From Ziziphus jujuba (taxonomy: Eukaryota; Streptophyta; Magnoliopsida; Rosales; Rhamnaceae): a DNA stretch of 64,000 nt. Positions 46,526-59,285 of the stretch are shown in pieces (position 1 is the first letter of the stretch; every line of letters begins with the position of its first letter). The stretch spans positions 29,202,001 through 29,266,000 of the forward strand of contig NC_083379.1 in NCBI RefSeq assembly GCF_031755915.1, given 5' to 3'. Below the pieces are notes generated by a model. It was not told where the DNA came from. It saw only the letters and a program-made list of their open reading frames with translations, and made no database searches. A program made the translations under genes and the position numbers.

Positions 46526-49249
46526 GGGAATGAAGTTATTCTCAAATCAAATTCTTTATCCAAATTGAATTATGAAAATTAAAAATTAAATTTGATTTTG
46601 AAAAATTGAATTTCAAAAATCTAAAGTGGAATTCAACTATTTTATCTGGGTTTCTTATTCTATAAATAGCTTGGAATTTAAAAGTTTATAAAGGTTGGAT
46701 AATTAGTAGAAAAAAACTAAAAAAAAATCAGAACAAAAAAAAAAAAAAAGAAAGAAAGAAAACAAAAAAGTGATTATCTGATTTATCTTCTTTATTTTAT
46801 TTTCCTTCTTTTTCTTAAAAAAAAATAAAAATTCTTTAGTTTTGTTAACTAATGTTCTAGCCTAAGGCAAATATTGCGAGGATTCCGAAAGGTATCATCA
46901 GTATCCAATCTTACAAAGAAATTATTGCAATATTCTTGACAGATATTATGGATACTAGTAAATAAAAATACAAAGTTTTTGGCCGTAAAGAATTACTATA
47001 GTATTTTCTTATGGTAAAAATAATACTCAGTAATTCTTGTTGGGGGTTGTACCTATTTAACATCCATGTTAAACAAGTTAGCCTATCTAACCTATTTAAT
47101 AAATTATTATTATTATTATTTACATTATAATATATTAAAATAAATGTTTGTTTATCATTATTCTAATTTTTATGCATCAATTTAACTTATTCGCGTCGGT
47201 TGATGTTAATTTCGAGTTAATTAAATAAGTTATTTTTTAGTCGGATTTGTGTTATAACTCAAATTGCTACTCTCTTTGGTACTAATATAAAAAGGGAATT
47301 GAAAAAATTACCTTAAATAGTGTCATGTAATTAAAGGTTCTTTGGACAATGTAAAAAATTCTTTATACAGTCCTACAACCATTTAAATTACTGAAATACC
47401 CATATTTAATTTTTTTCTCCTTTTAATATCATCTTCTTCCTCTTGAAACATAAATCACTTCGCCGGCATCAAAAACTGGTAATTTTCTTGGCTAACCATT
47501 ACACCTCCAGCGGCTTTCAACATTCTCCATTGCCCCTTTTTTTTTTTAATTAATTAATTATTTATTTATTTATTTTTAAGTTTCATCAATGGCGGCACTG
47601 CTACAGGTGGGGAAAAAAAAAAAAAAAAAAACCAACAATGATGATCTCCTTCATCAAATCTTTATCTGACTACTATTAAAGTTCGTGATTAGACTAAAAT
47701 TAGTTTCCAAACATAGGCTATCTCTCATCTCAAGTGTTTGTTCTCATCGTAACCCTTACCCCAACTATACTAGCAGCCTAATCGTGTTCTGCAACACTTA
47801 TAATTACACACTGATTTCAATGGTGGAAACACCGATTTGAATTCTTTGGTCAAGCCAGCCCCTTGAAATCTCTCCCATTCCTTAAAAACAATATTACAAC
47901 AAGTAGTGGTCTCTTGCACATTTGTAAAGGGTTTTTGTCATTTCATATTCTAAAAAGGAATTTCTACACCTGTAATGGCGACCTCTAGTAGTTCCTGTGT
48001 CACCCACATGTATTTAAAGGAGAATAAGACATTAAAAGTAAAAAAATTTTTATTAAGATTAATAAATTAAAAGTTTGAGCTTTTAGAACTTAAAATATAT
48101 ATATATATATATATATCAGAAAGAAATATCTAATAGGGATATTGTGGTAATACAATTTTTTTGGGACTGTACAAAGATACTTTTGATACTTTTGCATTGC
48201 AACAAGAATTTCTCCATGTAAAATTGATAAAAGCCAGACAAGAATATTAAAAATGGTCTTTTTGCTCCAACCCTAAATAATAATAATAATAATAAATAAT
48301 AATAATAATAATAAATGATCAAATTTCAAAAAAGAATGTTATATGCAAAATTAAATTACCATGAAAAATATGTTCACTCTTTTTTTTTTTTTGGGGGGGG
48401 GAAAAAAGGAATTAAAAATTATATTAACCAATATATATATATATATATATTTCTTTTTATCTTTTATTCAATTTATTCCTAATTTCCTTAAAATCCGGTT
48501 ACAAAAGGGATACCAAAAAAAAAAAAAATGAGTCAAAAAAAAAATGAAAGGCAAAAAAATGGTAAATGGCAGAAAGCAAAAGTCGAAAAGCCAAAAAAAA
48601 AATATTAAAAAGGCATAATTAAATTACCAAAGGGAAAGAAAATAATAATAATAATAATTATAAGCAAGAAAAACCATGTCAATTGGTGAAATCCCAAAAA
48701 TGTAAAAAACTGAATTGATGAAAAAGAAAAAGGGACAAGAAATTGGCAAAGAAGGCCCAAAAAAAAAAAAAAAAAAACCAGAACAAGACTTTTATTTTAA
48801 TTTGCAATTTTGTTTCCCATCCAATTATTTTAGTCCAAATCTTTCTCCCAAGCTAATTAAAAATTCAAGTGGAAGAATATAAAAATTTTGAAAAAAAAAA
48901 TAAAGGAAAGAGGTTTATTTATTTATTTATTTTTATCATTTACTATAATTTCTCTTGTGCTCATAGATATGAATGACTTACCAAGTTATTTAACCCCACT
49001 TGTCAAGAAAGAGGTTTAGTTGCAAAAGCAAAAATGAGGAGATGAAATCAAACCCATCAAAATTTGTTTCCTTTTGCTGTGTTGATTAAACTTTTCTTTT
49101 CTAATCCAAATGATTTCTTCCTGAATTCATTTAAATAGATTATTTTAAGATAAAATCAAAATGAAATATTTAAACGCTGATTTTACTGCATTTATAATTG
49201 GATAAGGGTGAGTCCATTTGAGATAGATGCACAATAAAATTCTTAACTG
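46526..49249. other. AT-rich intergenic sequence with simple repeats
   Basis: No gene is supported. It holds (TTA)n near 47101-47121, (TA)n near 48097-48116 and 48430-48450, (AAT)n at about 48276-48315, and many A-runs. Short frames here are composition artefacts. Confidence 0.6.
47050..47275. repeat. hAT-like repeat end similar to 9490-9865
   Basis: Contains TATATTAAA..AAATG, AACTTATTCGCGTCGGTTGA and a closing GTTATAACTCAAATTGCTACTC. The inverse of the last block resembles the hAT-like terminus (GAGTAGCAATTTGAG versus TAGGGGTAGCAATTTGTG at 5970). No matching left end or TSD could be found. Confidence 0.4.
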
Positions 49250-50615
49250 CATTTAATTGAGATTTTCTAATTGACTTTTGTAGATTTTTTTTAGTAATTG
49301 GCTTTTATAAAAGTCATAAACTTTTATTGAGTATACAAGACTTTCATAGATGTTTATTTTAAAAGTCTTTGATGGAGATTAATAGATTGTAATAAACATT
49401 TATAAACTTTCATAGATATTAATAAATTTTTATTGAATTTTAAATATAACTAAAAACTTTGTGGTAACAAAATTATATTAAAACAAACATAAGAATCACT
49501 CGAAAGAAAGAAATATTAATAACAAAAAAGTGGAAATGGAAGTTTAGACTTTTATATTTTATAATTTGTTTTGTTTCATTTATTTTTTTTCCAATTTTTT
49601 GTGTACGATTTATAATAATTATTTTCAGTTATTTGATTATGGAGGAATAGGCAATAATCAATGGATATTCCAATAGTATAGGAATGGCAATAAGTTGGGG
49701 TGGGGCGGGAATTCGCTGAAAGGGAAACAAGGCTGAAGGGAAACGGGGCGAGACAAGGAAATCTGTTTTCCCACCTTTCTGATATTATATTCAATATCAC
49801 TTTAAATATATATATATATATATATATTTTTTTTACTAATATAAAATATATATTTTTATTTATAAGTTTATATTTTTATAAACAATATATGCATATATAC
49901 ATTTAAATAGAAAAAAATATATAAATATAGTTAGTAACTATATATATATATATATATACAGTATTGAACCAGAATATCTTAATTTTATAAAGTTATTGTA
50001 CAGTTTAAATCCATAAAAATAATTGATCATTTTTATTTCAGCATGACTTTTTTACATTGTATTATAATTTAAAGCAGGTAGGATAAATTAATTATTTTTA
50101 TTTTAATCTGACTCATAGTCCCACTCTAGCACGTTGTCCTTACATATGGGGGGGGGGGATCCTCAGGTTTGATGGGTGCACTCAAGTCGTTTTACCGTTC
50201 CTAGTGGGGTACTATATAGTTTTTTCAATTGGGATAGACTACAATAATGATTTTGGGATAATTCAATCTTATTTATTATAAAAATTTTCAAAAGTTTTAA
50301 GGTAATTAAGGTAAATAAGTGGAGAATTTTTAAACAAATTTTTTTCGTTTTCAATTATAAAGACAATAAAAATCATTGACATTTTGAATATCATATGATT
50401 TTTATAGATTTTTTAACAAAAATTTTAATTAAATACCTTTTAAATTTTATAGATTATAAAAAGTTATTTAAAATCTATGTTAAATACAGCTAGACAATAT
50501 ACCATTAGATTTTTATGGAGTTTTTAAAATTTTTATTAATTCTATCTGATTTTTGAATTTCATAGAAGCCTATAAAAGTCAATTGAAATTCCAATTGAAT
50601 ACACTCTATTAAATT
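49250..50615. mobile_element. Probable TIR element (about 1.36 kb)
   Basis: The left side reads ATTTAATTGAGATTTTC then TAATTGACTTTTGTAG. The right side, inverted, reads GTATTCAATTGGAATTTC then AATTGACTTTTATAG. The subterminal regions also mirror each other, with many ATAGATTTT / AAAATCTAT words. No coding capacity, and I could not define a clean TSD. A second short repeat (GGAATGGCAATAAG, near 49681) and (TA)n tracts (49807-49827, 49938-49957) lie inside. Confidence 0.4.
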
Positions 50616-52779
50616 TTGATTAAACAATTTAATTTTGATTTCTTTTCACACTATTAAGGTAATGGATTTTCAAATTAGATCAAAATTAGGCTTCATTTTA
50701 TAATATTAAATGGACTGTCAAAATTTTTTATTGGACCAAATAGGTCCTTAATCCAATTGGCTCACAACTTAAAAATGTTTGCTTTTGGATGGAAGTCTAG
50801 ATATTAAAAGGATTTTTCCGGTTATAATTCAATGAAGTGGTTCTTAAAAGTCCTAAATAAATTGTCCAATCAACTTAAATAAATACATAGCCCCAAGTTC
50901 AAATTTAATGGATTTGAAACCCAACGAATTATAAGTGGATTTTAAATTAAAGGTTTATAGTCTTATCTTCTATACCTAACTAAGTTCAAAGGCTAATGAT
51001 TGAAACCTAAATTGATACATAGCCTAAATAAATAATAAGCTATTAATTCAAATAAAAAATCCAATTAAATTAATTCATTGTAACACAATTTGAAAATCCA
51101 ATAAATATGGATTAACAATTAATCTAACATTGGGATTTTATCAAGGACTGTTTTAATTAAATTAAATTGTCTTGTAAATCACATAGTCATTTTAATTTAA
51201 ATCTAATTGGCTTTCAACTATCAAAATAAAATGTTGTCAATTAAATTAATCTGACATATAATTAAATTAGATGCCAAATAAATTAAGTATCCAATTAATT
51301 TTAAAGGACCATTAATTCCCAAGTATTTTAATAGCCCAATAAAATTAAAAGGATCATTAAATAAGAATCCTAAAAGGGTTTTTAAATTAATTGTCACATC
51401 GAATAAATGATTATTGACAATCCTACTCAAATAAAATGGCAAATATTTGAAAAATTAAAACATCAAATTATGGATTTATTACTTAGCATGTAGCTCAACT
51501 AAATCAAGAGTTGCCATATAATAATAAATTCAGCAAACTAAAATTGTCTATCTCTTCCAAATCAGGAGTGGTCAAATAAGTACTAAAAAAATATTTTTAT
51601 CTGATTGAGATTTTAAAAAGTTCCAACCTAATTAGGGTGCCCTTTTGTTCTTGTGATATATATATATTTTTTAGCCTAAAATTTAATAAAATTACTCCTT
51701 CAAAAATTTCAAATCAAGTAACCTAAATAAGTAATTTTGGTTTATAAAATCAAGCAAACTCCAAAAATTCCAAAAACATTTTCAACAGACTACGACCAAC
51801 TTGATTCCACAGATGACACATAAGCAATCTAGAGCAATGCTAGGTGCAGTTCAAATTTTTAAATAAATCATCTAAATTTTGAAATTTCTAAGTTTTCAAT
51901 ATTAAATTGTAAATTTTCTAAATAAACAACAAAAATCAGTTTTGCATACTAGAAGTGGTTTGATACATTAAAAAAGGGGAAAGTATGTAGCTTAGTATTT
52001 TCTACCAAGTGGAGCTGCAAAAATATTTTCAAAATCATTTTCCCTTAAAACAAGGCCCTAAGATTTGGAAAAATTAAAAGTACCTCTATGAAGTTAGAGA
52101 AATTGCAGCTACCCCTCTTACCATTACATTTTGTCTGCTAAAGTTAACAAAATAAGGGTATTTTGGTCTTTTTATAATATAAAAAGTTGGCCCTATTAAT
52201 TTTTTTAAGAAATCATTTTTCAAAAATTATTTATTAATTTAAATAAAATTTTCTTTCTATATTATTATCTTTCATTATTATGAAAAAGGAAAGAGAGGAT
52301 TATTTATTAATTTAAATTTTTTTTTCTATATTATTATCTTTCATTGTTATAAAAATGGAAAAAGAGAATTTATTTCACTTTCCTCCTGTTTCTTCTTCCC
52401 CTTTCTTTCTCCAATTCCCTTCTTCATCTTTTTCTGATTACTTCTTTCAATCACAAAATAAAATCAAAATTCTTTCTTCTACTCAAAAAAAAAAAAAAAA
52501 AAAAAAAAAAACAGAAGTTGCCATTCCAAATGACCCAAACATCTATAAATCACCATTGCCATTCGAATTAAACATCATAGCCACTTCATTGACTTGGTTT
52601 AGCCTAATTGATCCTTTACCAAACTTCAAGAAACCCTCATTCGAGATGGTTTTGTTTCCCACACTAAAGAGACTCAAGAAGAAGCTTCTTGATTAAGACT
52701 ATTTGGAGGAAAGATTTTAGGATCACTTAAAGTTTATGAAACAAAGAAAGACTAAATTGAATAATTCTCGGCTGACTTT
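50616..52779. other. AT-rich intergenic sequence
   Basis: No gene is supported. A 113-codon plus-strand frame (52355-52696) runs through a 24-base A run that encodes poly-Lys and matches no family I recognise. It is not annotated as a gene. Confidence 0.5.
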
Positions 52780-52839
52780 CATTGATGAAAAGTATTACAT
52801 TTATGCACTTAAGCTGATGATTGCAAAAAAAAGATATAA

Positions 52840-53560
52840 AATATCATACTGCAATATTCTTATGTATAAAATGAACATCCACCTTAATATGCTTTGCTCT
52901 TCCATGGAAAACTAGATTCTTCACGAAAGTAATAACATGTAAATTATCACACCACAATATAGGAGTCCTAAGAATTGGAATATGAAGTTCCACAAAGAGA
53001 TATTGTACCCAAACAATTTTAGCTATAGCACTTGTAAGACTTTGATATTCTGCTTCTGTTGAAGATCTTGAAACTATAGTTTACTTCTTAGCACATCAAG
53101 TAATCAAATTTGGCCCAAGATACAAACAGTAAACAGTGGTAGGCTTTCTATCATCTAGACTTAATGCCCAATCAACATCATAATATCCATAAATATGTAA
53201 ATTAGAAGATCAAGTGAGAGACAAACCAAGAGTAGTTGTGCCTCGTAAGTACTTGAGTATCCATTTAACAACTCTCCAATGAGACTCAAGAGGATGATGC
53301 ATATATTATTAAACTCGACTAATTGCAAAGGCTATTTCAGATCGAGGTATGATAACATATTAAAGACCACCTACCACTCTTTTATAAGGTGTTGGATCAT
53401 CAAAGAAAGTGCCACCAAATGTTGATAGTTGTTGGCCACTGATCATAGGAGTGGGCATCGATTTTACATCAACCATCTTTGCCTTGCAAAAAAGATCATA
53501 GATATATTTATTTTGAGACAATAACAATTTGTCAGCAATGGGTAAGACTTCAATCCTGAG
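52840..53560 (-). pseudogene. Copia relic B: RNase H and RT connection
   Basis: Minus-strand translation gives SRSSTEAEYQSLTSAIAKIVW (read around 53020-53080), then PILWCDNL and a KHIKVDVHF segment near 52860-52910. Upstream fragments match the SVVG.L.YL...RPDI connection region. Several stops interrupt it. Confidence 0.8.
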
Positions 53561-53587
53561 AAAGAAATTTAAAATACCTAGATCAAT

Positions 53588-54165
53588 CTATGCAAATTTT
53601 GAATGTAAGGCTTTAATGACATCATTGATATGTTCAGTATTGCTTCCAATGAGTATTATATCATCTACATAAGCAAAGGGATATAGTGTGGAGGTAGATG
53701 AATGACAAGTAAATAATGAAGGATCTGATTTTGATTGTACAAACTCAAGTTGGAGAATTGCACATCCCACTTTTGAAAACCATGCATGAGGGCCTGCTTG
53801 AGACCATATAAAGCTTTATGTAATTTACATACCAGATAAGCTATCTTAAGCTTCATAAATCTAGGTGGTTAAACCATATAGACTTCTTCATCAAGCTTCC
53901 CATTTAAAAATGTGTTTTTGAAGTCAAGTTGTTGAAGGGACCAATTATGTTCTAAGGTAAGAGATAGTAACATGCGAATTGTAATTGGTTTAACAGCTGG
54001 ACTGAACGTTTCAGTGAAATCATATTTAGGAACTCGATTGAATCCATTTGCTACTTGCCTTGCTTTGTACTTATCGAGATTACCATAAGCTTTAAGTTTC
54101 ATCTTATACACCCACTTGCATCCAATTATATGATGACCTAGTGAAGGTGAAACCAATGTCCACAT
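53588..54165 (-). pseudogene. Copia relic B: reverse transcriptase
   Basis: Minus-strand frames 53869-54165, 53665-53856 and 53588-53770 together cover most of the copia RT: GCKWVYKMKLKAYG, KYKARQVANGFNR, DFTETFSPAVKP, LQQLDFKNTFLNGKL, CKLHKALYGLKQA and the catalytic loop as YVDDIILIG. The frames are separated by frameshifts, so no intact polymerase is encoded. Confidence 0.9.
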
Positions 54166-55080
54166 GTGATTGGATTATAAAGCATTATATTCTTCTATAA
54201 TAGCTTTAAGCCAGTGAGGAGAAGCAGGTGCATCTTGTAGAGTTCTAGGTTCAGATGCAATATTAGTAGCAAGGTAAGTTTTAGGCTTCAATTTACATGT
54301 ATTTCCACATGTAAGCATGAGATGTACATTTGTTGGAGTAGGCTTATCTTTTTGTAAATTAATTGCAAAAGGAATTGTAGTTGCTTTTTCATTGACTGGA
54401 TGTGGGGGAGAAGAAGTTGTGTTATATATATATACATATATTATATAATATGATGAGATGAGGATGTAATGTCATAGTCAATCTCAAACCCTATATCTGG
54501 TGAAGGCAATAGTATTTGAGTTCCAATGGAATATTGATTTGTCTGAAACATTGGAATAGTTGAACTTTATGACTTGGTAGCAGATATGGAAGTTGACGAC
54601 AAAGAGGTATGGAGAAAAAATGTTTCATAAAAAATAAGGTGTTAAGCTATATAGAGTCTACCATCCTTACTTAAATATTTGTAATCTTTGTATTGATTAC
54701 TATACCCAAGAAATGTACAAAAAGTTAAATGAAACATAAATTTGTGCTAGTTATGAAGCCAAAGATTGGGAAAGCAGTAGCATCCAAATATTCGAAGCAT
54801 ACTATAACTAGGTTTTATACCGTATGACTTTTCCCACAGTTACTACTGATTCAGGCTCTTTGATGGTAACTTGTTAATTAAGTTTACAACCAATAAAAAA
54901 ACTTCATCCTAGAAACAAAATGGCATGGCCGTTTCCTTTCTACAATCCTATTCTTCTCATGGGTATGTGAGCAAGATTGTTTGAAAATTATTCCACAAAT
55001 TTTTGAGAAACTGTATGAACGGTTTGAACTCACCTTCTCCATCAAATTGAATCATTTTAATTATAGATTGAAACTGCAGC

Positions 55081-55371
55081 TTAAGATGGTTTTTGAATAT
55101 TCGGAATGCATTTAAAGCATTTTTCTTTTTGTTTTAAAAGAACTATCCAAGTAAATCTCATAAAATGATCCACAAAAGAAATGTAATAGCAAAAACCATT
55201 ATAAGATAGCATAGGAGTTGGATCCCATAAATCCATAGTTACAAATTCTAATGGAGCGGTATATTGTGTGGAAGAAGAAGAAGAAGATAATCTTTTGCTT
55301 TTTCCATATTGACAAGCAGAACAAATTGGGCTATTATTTGATCTTGAAAGAGGATGATTACAGTGCTTCAT
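55081..55371 (-). pseudogene. Copia relic B: integrase zinc finger and first catalytic region
   Basis: The 96-codon minus-strand frame holds the Cys pair of the zinc-binding segment (ICSACQYGKSKRL) and the start of the DDE core (FVTMDLWDPTP with the first Asp, FCYYISFVDHFMRFTWIVLL). It ends at a stop inside the core. Further integrase pieces in other frames lie at about 54700-55080. Confidence 0.85.
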
Positions 55372-55999
55372 AATTGTTTTAGTGACTTTAAAGGAACGGT
55401 GTCCTAGTCATTTGTACCATAAATCCAAAGTAGATATACTATGACCTTTATTTGCAGTAAAAGTAGCTAGCCTTGAAGAACTAAGCTATCATTGGAAAAT
55501 ATAAAATTTCTAGACAAAACAGGAGATTGTGAGCAACACCGATAGCTTTTTCCTAACCAATCCACTAACCCAAGTTTGATCTGCTTGACTCCTCATACTA
55601 AAAACAAAGAGTCCATGTTTATGTTTTCTTTGAAGAAGTATGTCACCTGTAGCTTGATCCTTAACAAAACAAATAGTTGGATGGAATTAAAAGAAAACAT
55701 CACTCTCTTGTGTACACTTGGAAACACTAAGCAAATTCTTAGTTATGTTTGGAATATATACAAATTCTTCAAATGTAAGGGTCGATTGTGTGAAGAAATT
55801 AAAGATAAGCCAGCGTTTAAAATTTTTAAACCTTCACCATTGCCCATAAATATCTTTTATGATCCATTGTACTTTTATTTGCCTACTAAATTGGTTGCAT
55901 GTGGTGTGCAGTGATTTGTTGCATCCGAGTTAGGATACCAATTTCAATCAATTAAAGAATCAGGGAGAGTAGCCATTGCAGTCATATTATTGGGATTGT

Positions 56000-56980
56000 T
56001 CTTGTTATTTGAACCTTGATAATTTTAGCATATGGAACTATGTTTCTTGGTCTTGAACAAATTTATAGCCATGACCTGTCCGTGATAGCTACCTCTACCA
56101 CCAAAATTTGCAACTATATCATCTCCGCTATAGTTTCCTTGACCTCCATAAAAGATATCTAACTTGATGCGTAGGATCCTAGTGATGTGCCAAATTTATT
56201 TGGATACATATTTCTGTTTGATGAAACATTAACCTTCATGGAATCATCAGTGACAATATTATGATGATCTAAATGATACTCATGTGCCAGAAGCATTGAG
56301 CACACATCATGTAGTTTTGTAGGTTCAGTTATTGTATTAAGAAATATAGCAAAGGCATCATACTCAATTCCAAGCCCATTAAGAATACGAAGAATCTAAT
56401 CTTCTTTAGAAATTATATGACCTGCAGAAATAAGAGCATCAGTAATATTTTAAATTTTCAATAGATAATCATTGATAGTTCGCCTTTCTTAATTGATTGT
56501 AATTGAAGTTTGTACTATATCTTTCTAGCCTGTGATTGTGAGAGAAAAAACCATTCAGTTCTTTCCCATACTTGAAAGGATACTTCGCGTCCCACCATTT
56601 GAGTCTGAGCATTAGGAGTCATTGAATCTAATAGCTAAAATATAAGAATTTGATTATACTGTATGGTAACATAGGCACTGTTGGTGACGTTCTTATTTTG
56701 ATCTGCATCAGTGAGAAATTCAATAGGCATTGCATCTCTATCTAAATGTAAGACAACATTCTATTTCCCTTGATAGCCATAAGGGATTATGGATGCTATT
56801 GGAGAAAATATTATCATCAAGTTTTGTGGAAAGTGCATGATTAAACATACCTGAAATCTGAACAGTAAAATTGAAGGTGCAATCAACATTAGGGATTTCA
56901 AGTGAAGCCTAAATAAACATGTGAAGAAGTTTGCTACATGGAGAATTAGAAAAGTTTTGCATTAGATAAATCGGATTTGG
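56000..56980 (-). pseudogene. Copia relic B: gag remnant
   Basis: Minus-strand translation is fragmentary. It contains pieces of the copia gag block (for example VWERTEWFFS near 56530-56560 and a short motif resembling an LHDVCSMLLAHEYHL segment near 56270-56320) before the protease region. No frame is open over its length. Confidence 0.5.
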
Positions 56981-57000
56981 AATTGGAGGTTTGCTAAAGA

Positions 57001-58563
57001 CAAAGATGTATTTCAATTTTTTTATTTGTTTTTTTTGTTGTTGTTGCTTTTTGGGAAATATAATTCAATGTTGAAGGATGATGAAAAAGACAGAGGGATT
57101 AGCAACCAGTCATCATTTTCATCAAAATTTAATCAACATTACTAGAATCCAAACTCCAATTTAGCAATAATTTTCTCTAATTTACGATTTAAATGTTAAA
57201 AAAATGAGAATTAGAAAAAAAAAATGGAGAGAAAGGGTGAAGAAGAGAATGGCGAAAGAGCAAAGAGGAGGAGAGAGAAAGAGGAAGAATGTTAATTTAA
57301 TATTGTAAATTTAAATTAAAAATCTTAACTTTAATTTATTCACTAAAAATTCTTTTTTTAAGTTATTAATTCATTTTTAAAATATTTTAATTATTAATTA
57401 AACCATGGCTAAAATATTTCTAAATAGAAGTTAAATATATTTTGTACTATTGATTATTATTTTTTTAATAAGTATTAGTTTATTTATCAATTATATTATT
57501 AGAAAAAAATAATGGAAGTGATTAATTTTTTAAAAATTATTATTATATCTATTAATTCATTTTATGATTTTATAATATATTAAACATTATTATATGAATT
57601 GATTATTATATAATTTTATTAAAATTGATTTTTTAAAGAAATTAGAGAGCATTTTGATCATTTGATATGCCACAAGGAAAGAGAAAATAATTGAATGGAT
57701 GGAATCCAACAAGGGATGTCCTTGCAATTTAGAAAAACCTTAAGACTTGTAGTGCAATTAAATCAAACATAAGGGGAAAAGGATGATATATACCTTTAAA
57801 AAAAAAAAAAAAGCAAATTTCAATTGTATCCTTTCAATTTTACTATAAATATATTTAAAACCTATGATTTTGAAAAACCATTATTAACCACTTTTTAGTT
57901 TTTGATATATATCATAATAGACCTCTTTATTTATTTATTTATTTTTTTAAAATAATTTTAAATTTAAGACTAAAGAAAAGTTAAAAACTAGTATTTATAA
58001 TTAAATAATATTGTAAAAATATAATTATGACTTTTAACAGTTAAAATTATTGATAGAAACTAGCTGATCGAACTAAGTGATGATTTCCTAAAATATATGG
58101 TTTAATAAAAATAGAAACTAGCTGATCAATCTATGTGATGATTTCTTAAAATATATGGTTTAATTATCATTATGATAAAATTAAAGAGGTTTAATAAAAA
58201 AATTTGTATAGATCAATTGACTTAACGTATTAAATATTAAATTAAAAAATTTTAAAATGTAGATTTTTAGAAGTAATTTTTAATTTTTGCGCTTTACTAG
58301 TTTTTTATTTCGAATTTTGTACACTCTAATATTAATTATAGGGATAAATATATTTCAGTACTTTTTATAATTATAAATATTTCACCTTATAAAATTAATT
58401 TTGACACATTCGTACTTTTTATCTAAAAAATTATTTTAATATATTCCATCGAATTGGACCAAGTGCATCTCAAGTGACCCCCAAAAAAATATTTTTTTCC
58501 TAAATTTTTGTTTTGGATTTAGGCAAGAGTAAAAAATAGAAAAAAAATAAAAAATAGGGTAGG
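57001..58563. other. AT-rich intergenic sequence
   Basis: No gene is supported. It includes a purine-rich patch (57215-57290), an A-run at 57798-57812 and the tandem duplication listed separately. The part near 57001-57300 may include leader or LTR sequence of copia relic B, without recognisable ends. Confidence 0.5.
58053..58168. repeat. 58-bp tandem duplication
   Basis: ATAGAAACTAGCTGATC starts units at 58053 and 58111, each followed by GTGATGATTTC(C/T)TAAAATA and TATGGTTTAAT. A few substitutions separate them. Confidence 0.88.
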
Positions 58564-59285
58564 TTGTTGGAGAGCTTGCTCAAGGACTTGCCGGCGATGG
58601 TCCATGCTGGGAGGATCCCTGGTTTGGTAGTGATGAGGTTTCTGAAGCTGGAGAAGTCGGGGATACTCCGATGGCTGCTTCAGTTTGAGGGCTTGAAGGA
58701 GAGGCTTTTGGCCGATGATTTGTTCTTGGTCAAGGTCGCCATGGAGTGTGGCGTCGGCATCTTCACCAAGGTTTGTCTTTTTTTGTTCTTCTGGGAAGCA
58801 AAATGCAATCTTTTTTTTTTTTTTTTTTCTTAAATATATGTTGAATCAGAAATCATGTGGTTTAATTTCTATTTTGGACCGTATGAAAAGTTGAGGGAAT
58901 TGTTTAAAAGAAAAGTTAATGGAGAAAAAGACTGCATTTTTTTATTTATTTTTTTCATGTTGGATCAGTTAGACTGGTTTTCTTGTTGTTAATCTTATTT
59001 TATTTTGTTTGTCTTGTAGACTGCCGTGAAGTATGAACGCCGCAGAGAAAATTTCTTCAACAAGATTGATTTTAGGAACCTACCTCATGTTAGAGTTGAT
59101 TCTTATCTTAGCCGAGGAGGAGGGGGCTTTTGGTTAAACTCTTAATTCTAAACAGGCAGCAAATTAGTCAAACTCTGTTATGTTTTATATTCTGGATATT
59201 TGTAGTTTCCATCATTTAAGATTGAGGTATATTCTTTCTTAGGTAACGACCATACTTGCAGATTTCATGCTTCCACGGTGCGACA
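58564..59285 (+). pseudogene. RETICULATA-related (DUF3411) gene fragment
   Basis: RETICULATA-related proteins are chloroplast-envelope membrane proteins that affect leaf-vein and mesophyll development. Two exons are visible. 58564-58770 encodes a segment with IPGLVVMRFLKLEKSGILRW and LKERLLADDLFLVKVAMECG, closing in GIFTK. After a GT-AG intron (58771-59019), 59020-59072 encodes TAVKYERRRENFFNKIDF. The frame then leaves the family sequence for about 170 bp before a short LADFML segment at 59254-59273. The N-terminal part with the transit peptide and the C-terminal membrane segments are missing and there is no start codon. The region is GC-richer than its surroundings, as expected of former coding sequence. 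I read it as a truncated gene copy, not a working gene. Confidence 0.78.

Larger units (their letters stand above)
52780..57000 (-). mobile_element. Old Ty1/copia relic B, minus strand
   Basis: Reading right to left on the minus strand, decayed copia domains follow in order: gag (about 56480-56980), knuckle/protease region (about 55900-56200), gag-pre-integrase and integrase (about 54900-55400), RT (about 53590-54250) and RNase H (about 52840-53100). Stops and frameshifts are frequent and no LTR pair could be defined. It is a different family member from the copia elements at 5.9-20.1 kb. Confidence 0.8.

Noticed and set aside
52355..52696. 113-codon plus-strand frame
   Set aside because: It runs through a 24-base A run giving poly-Lys, matches no family I know, has no splice or promoter context and is likely chance.
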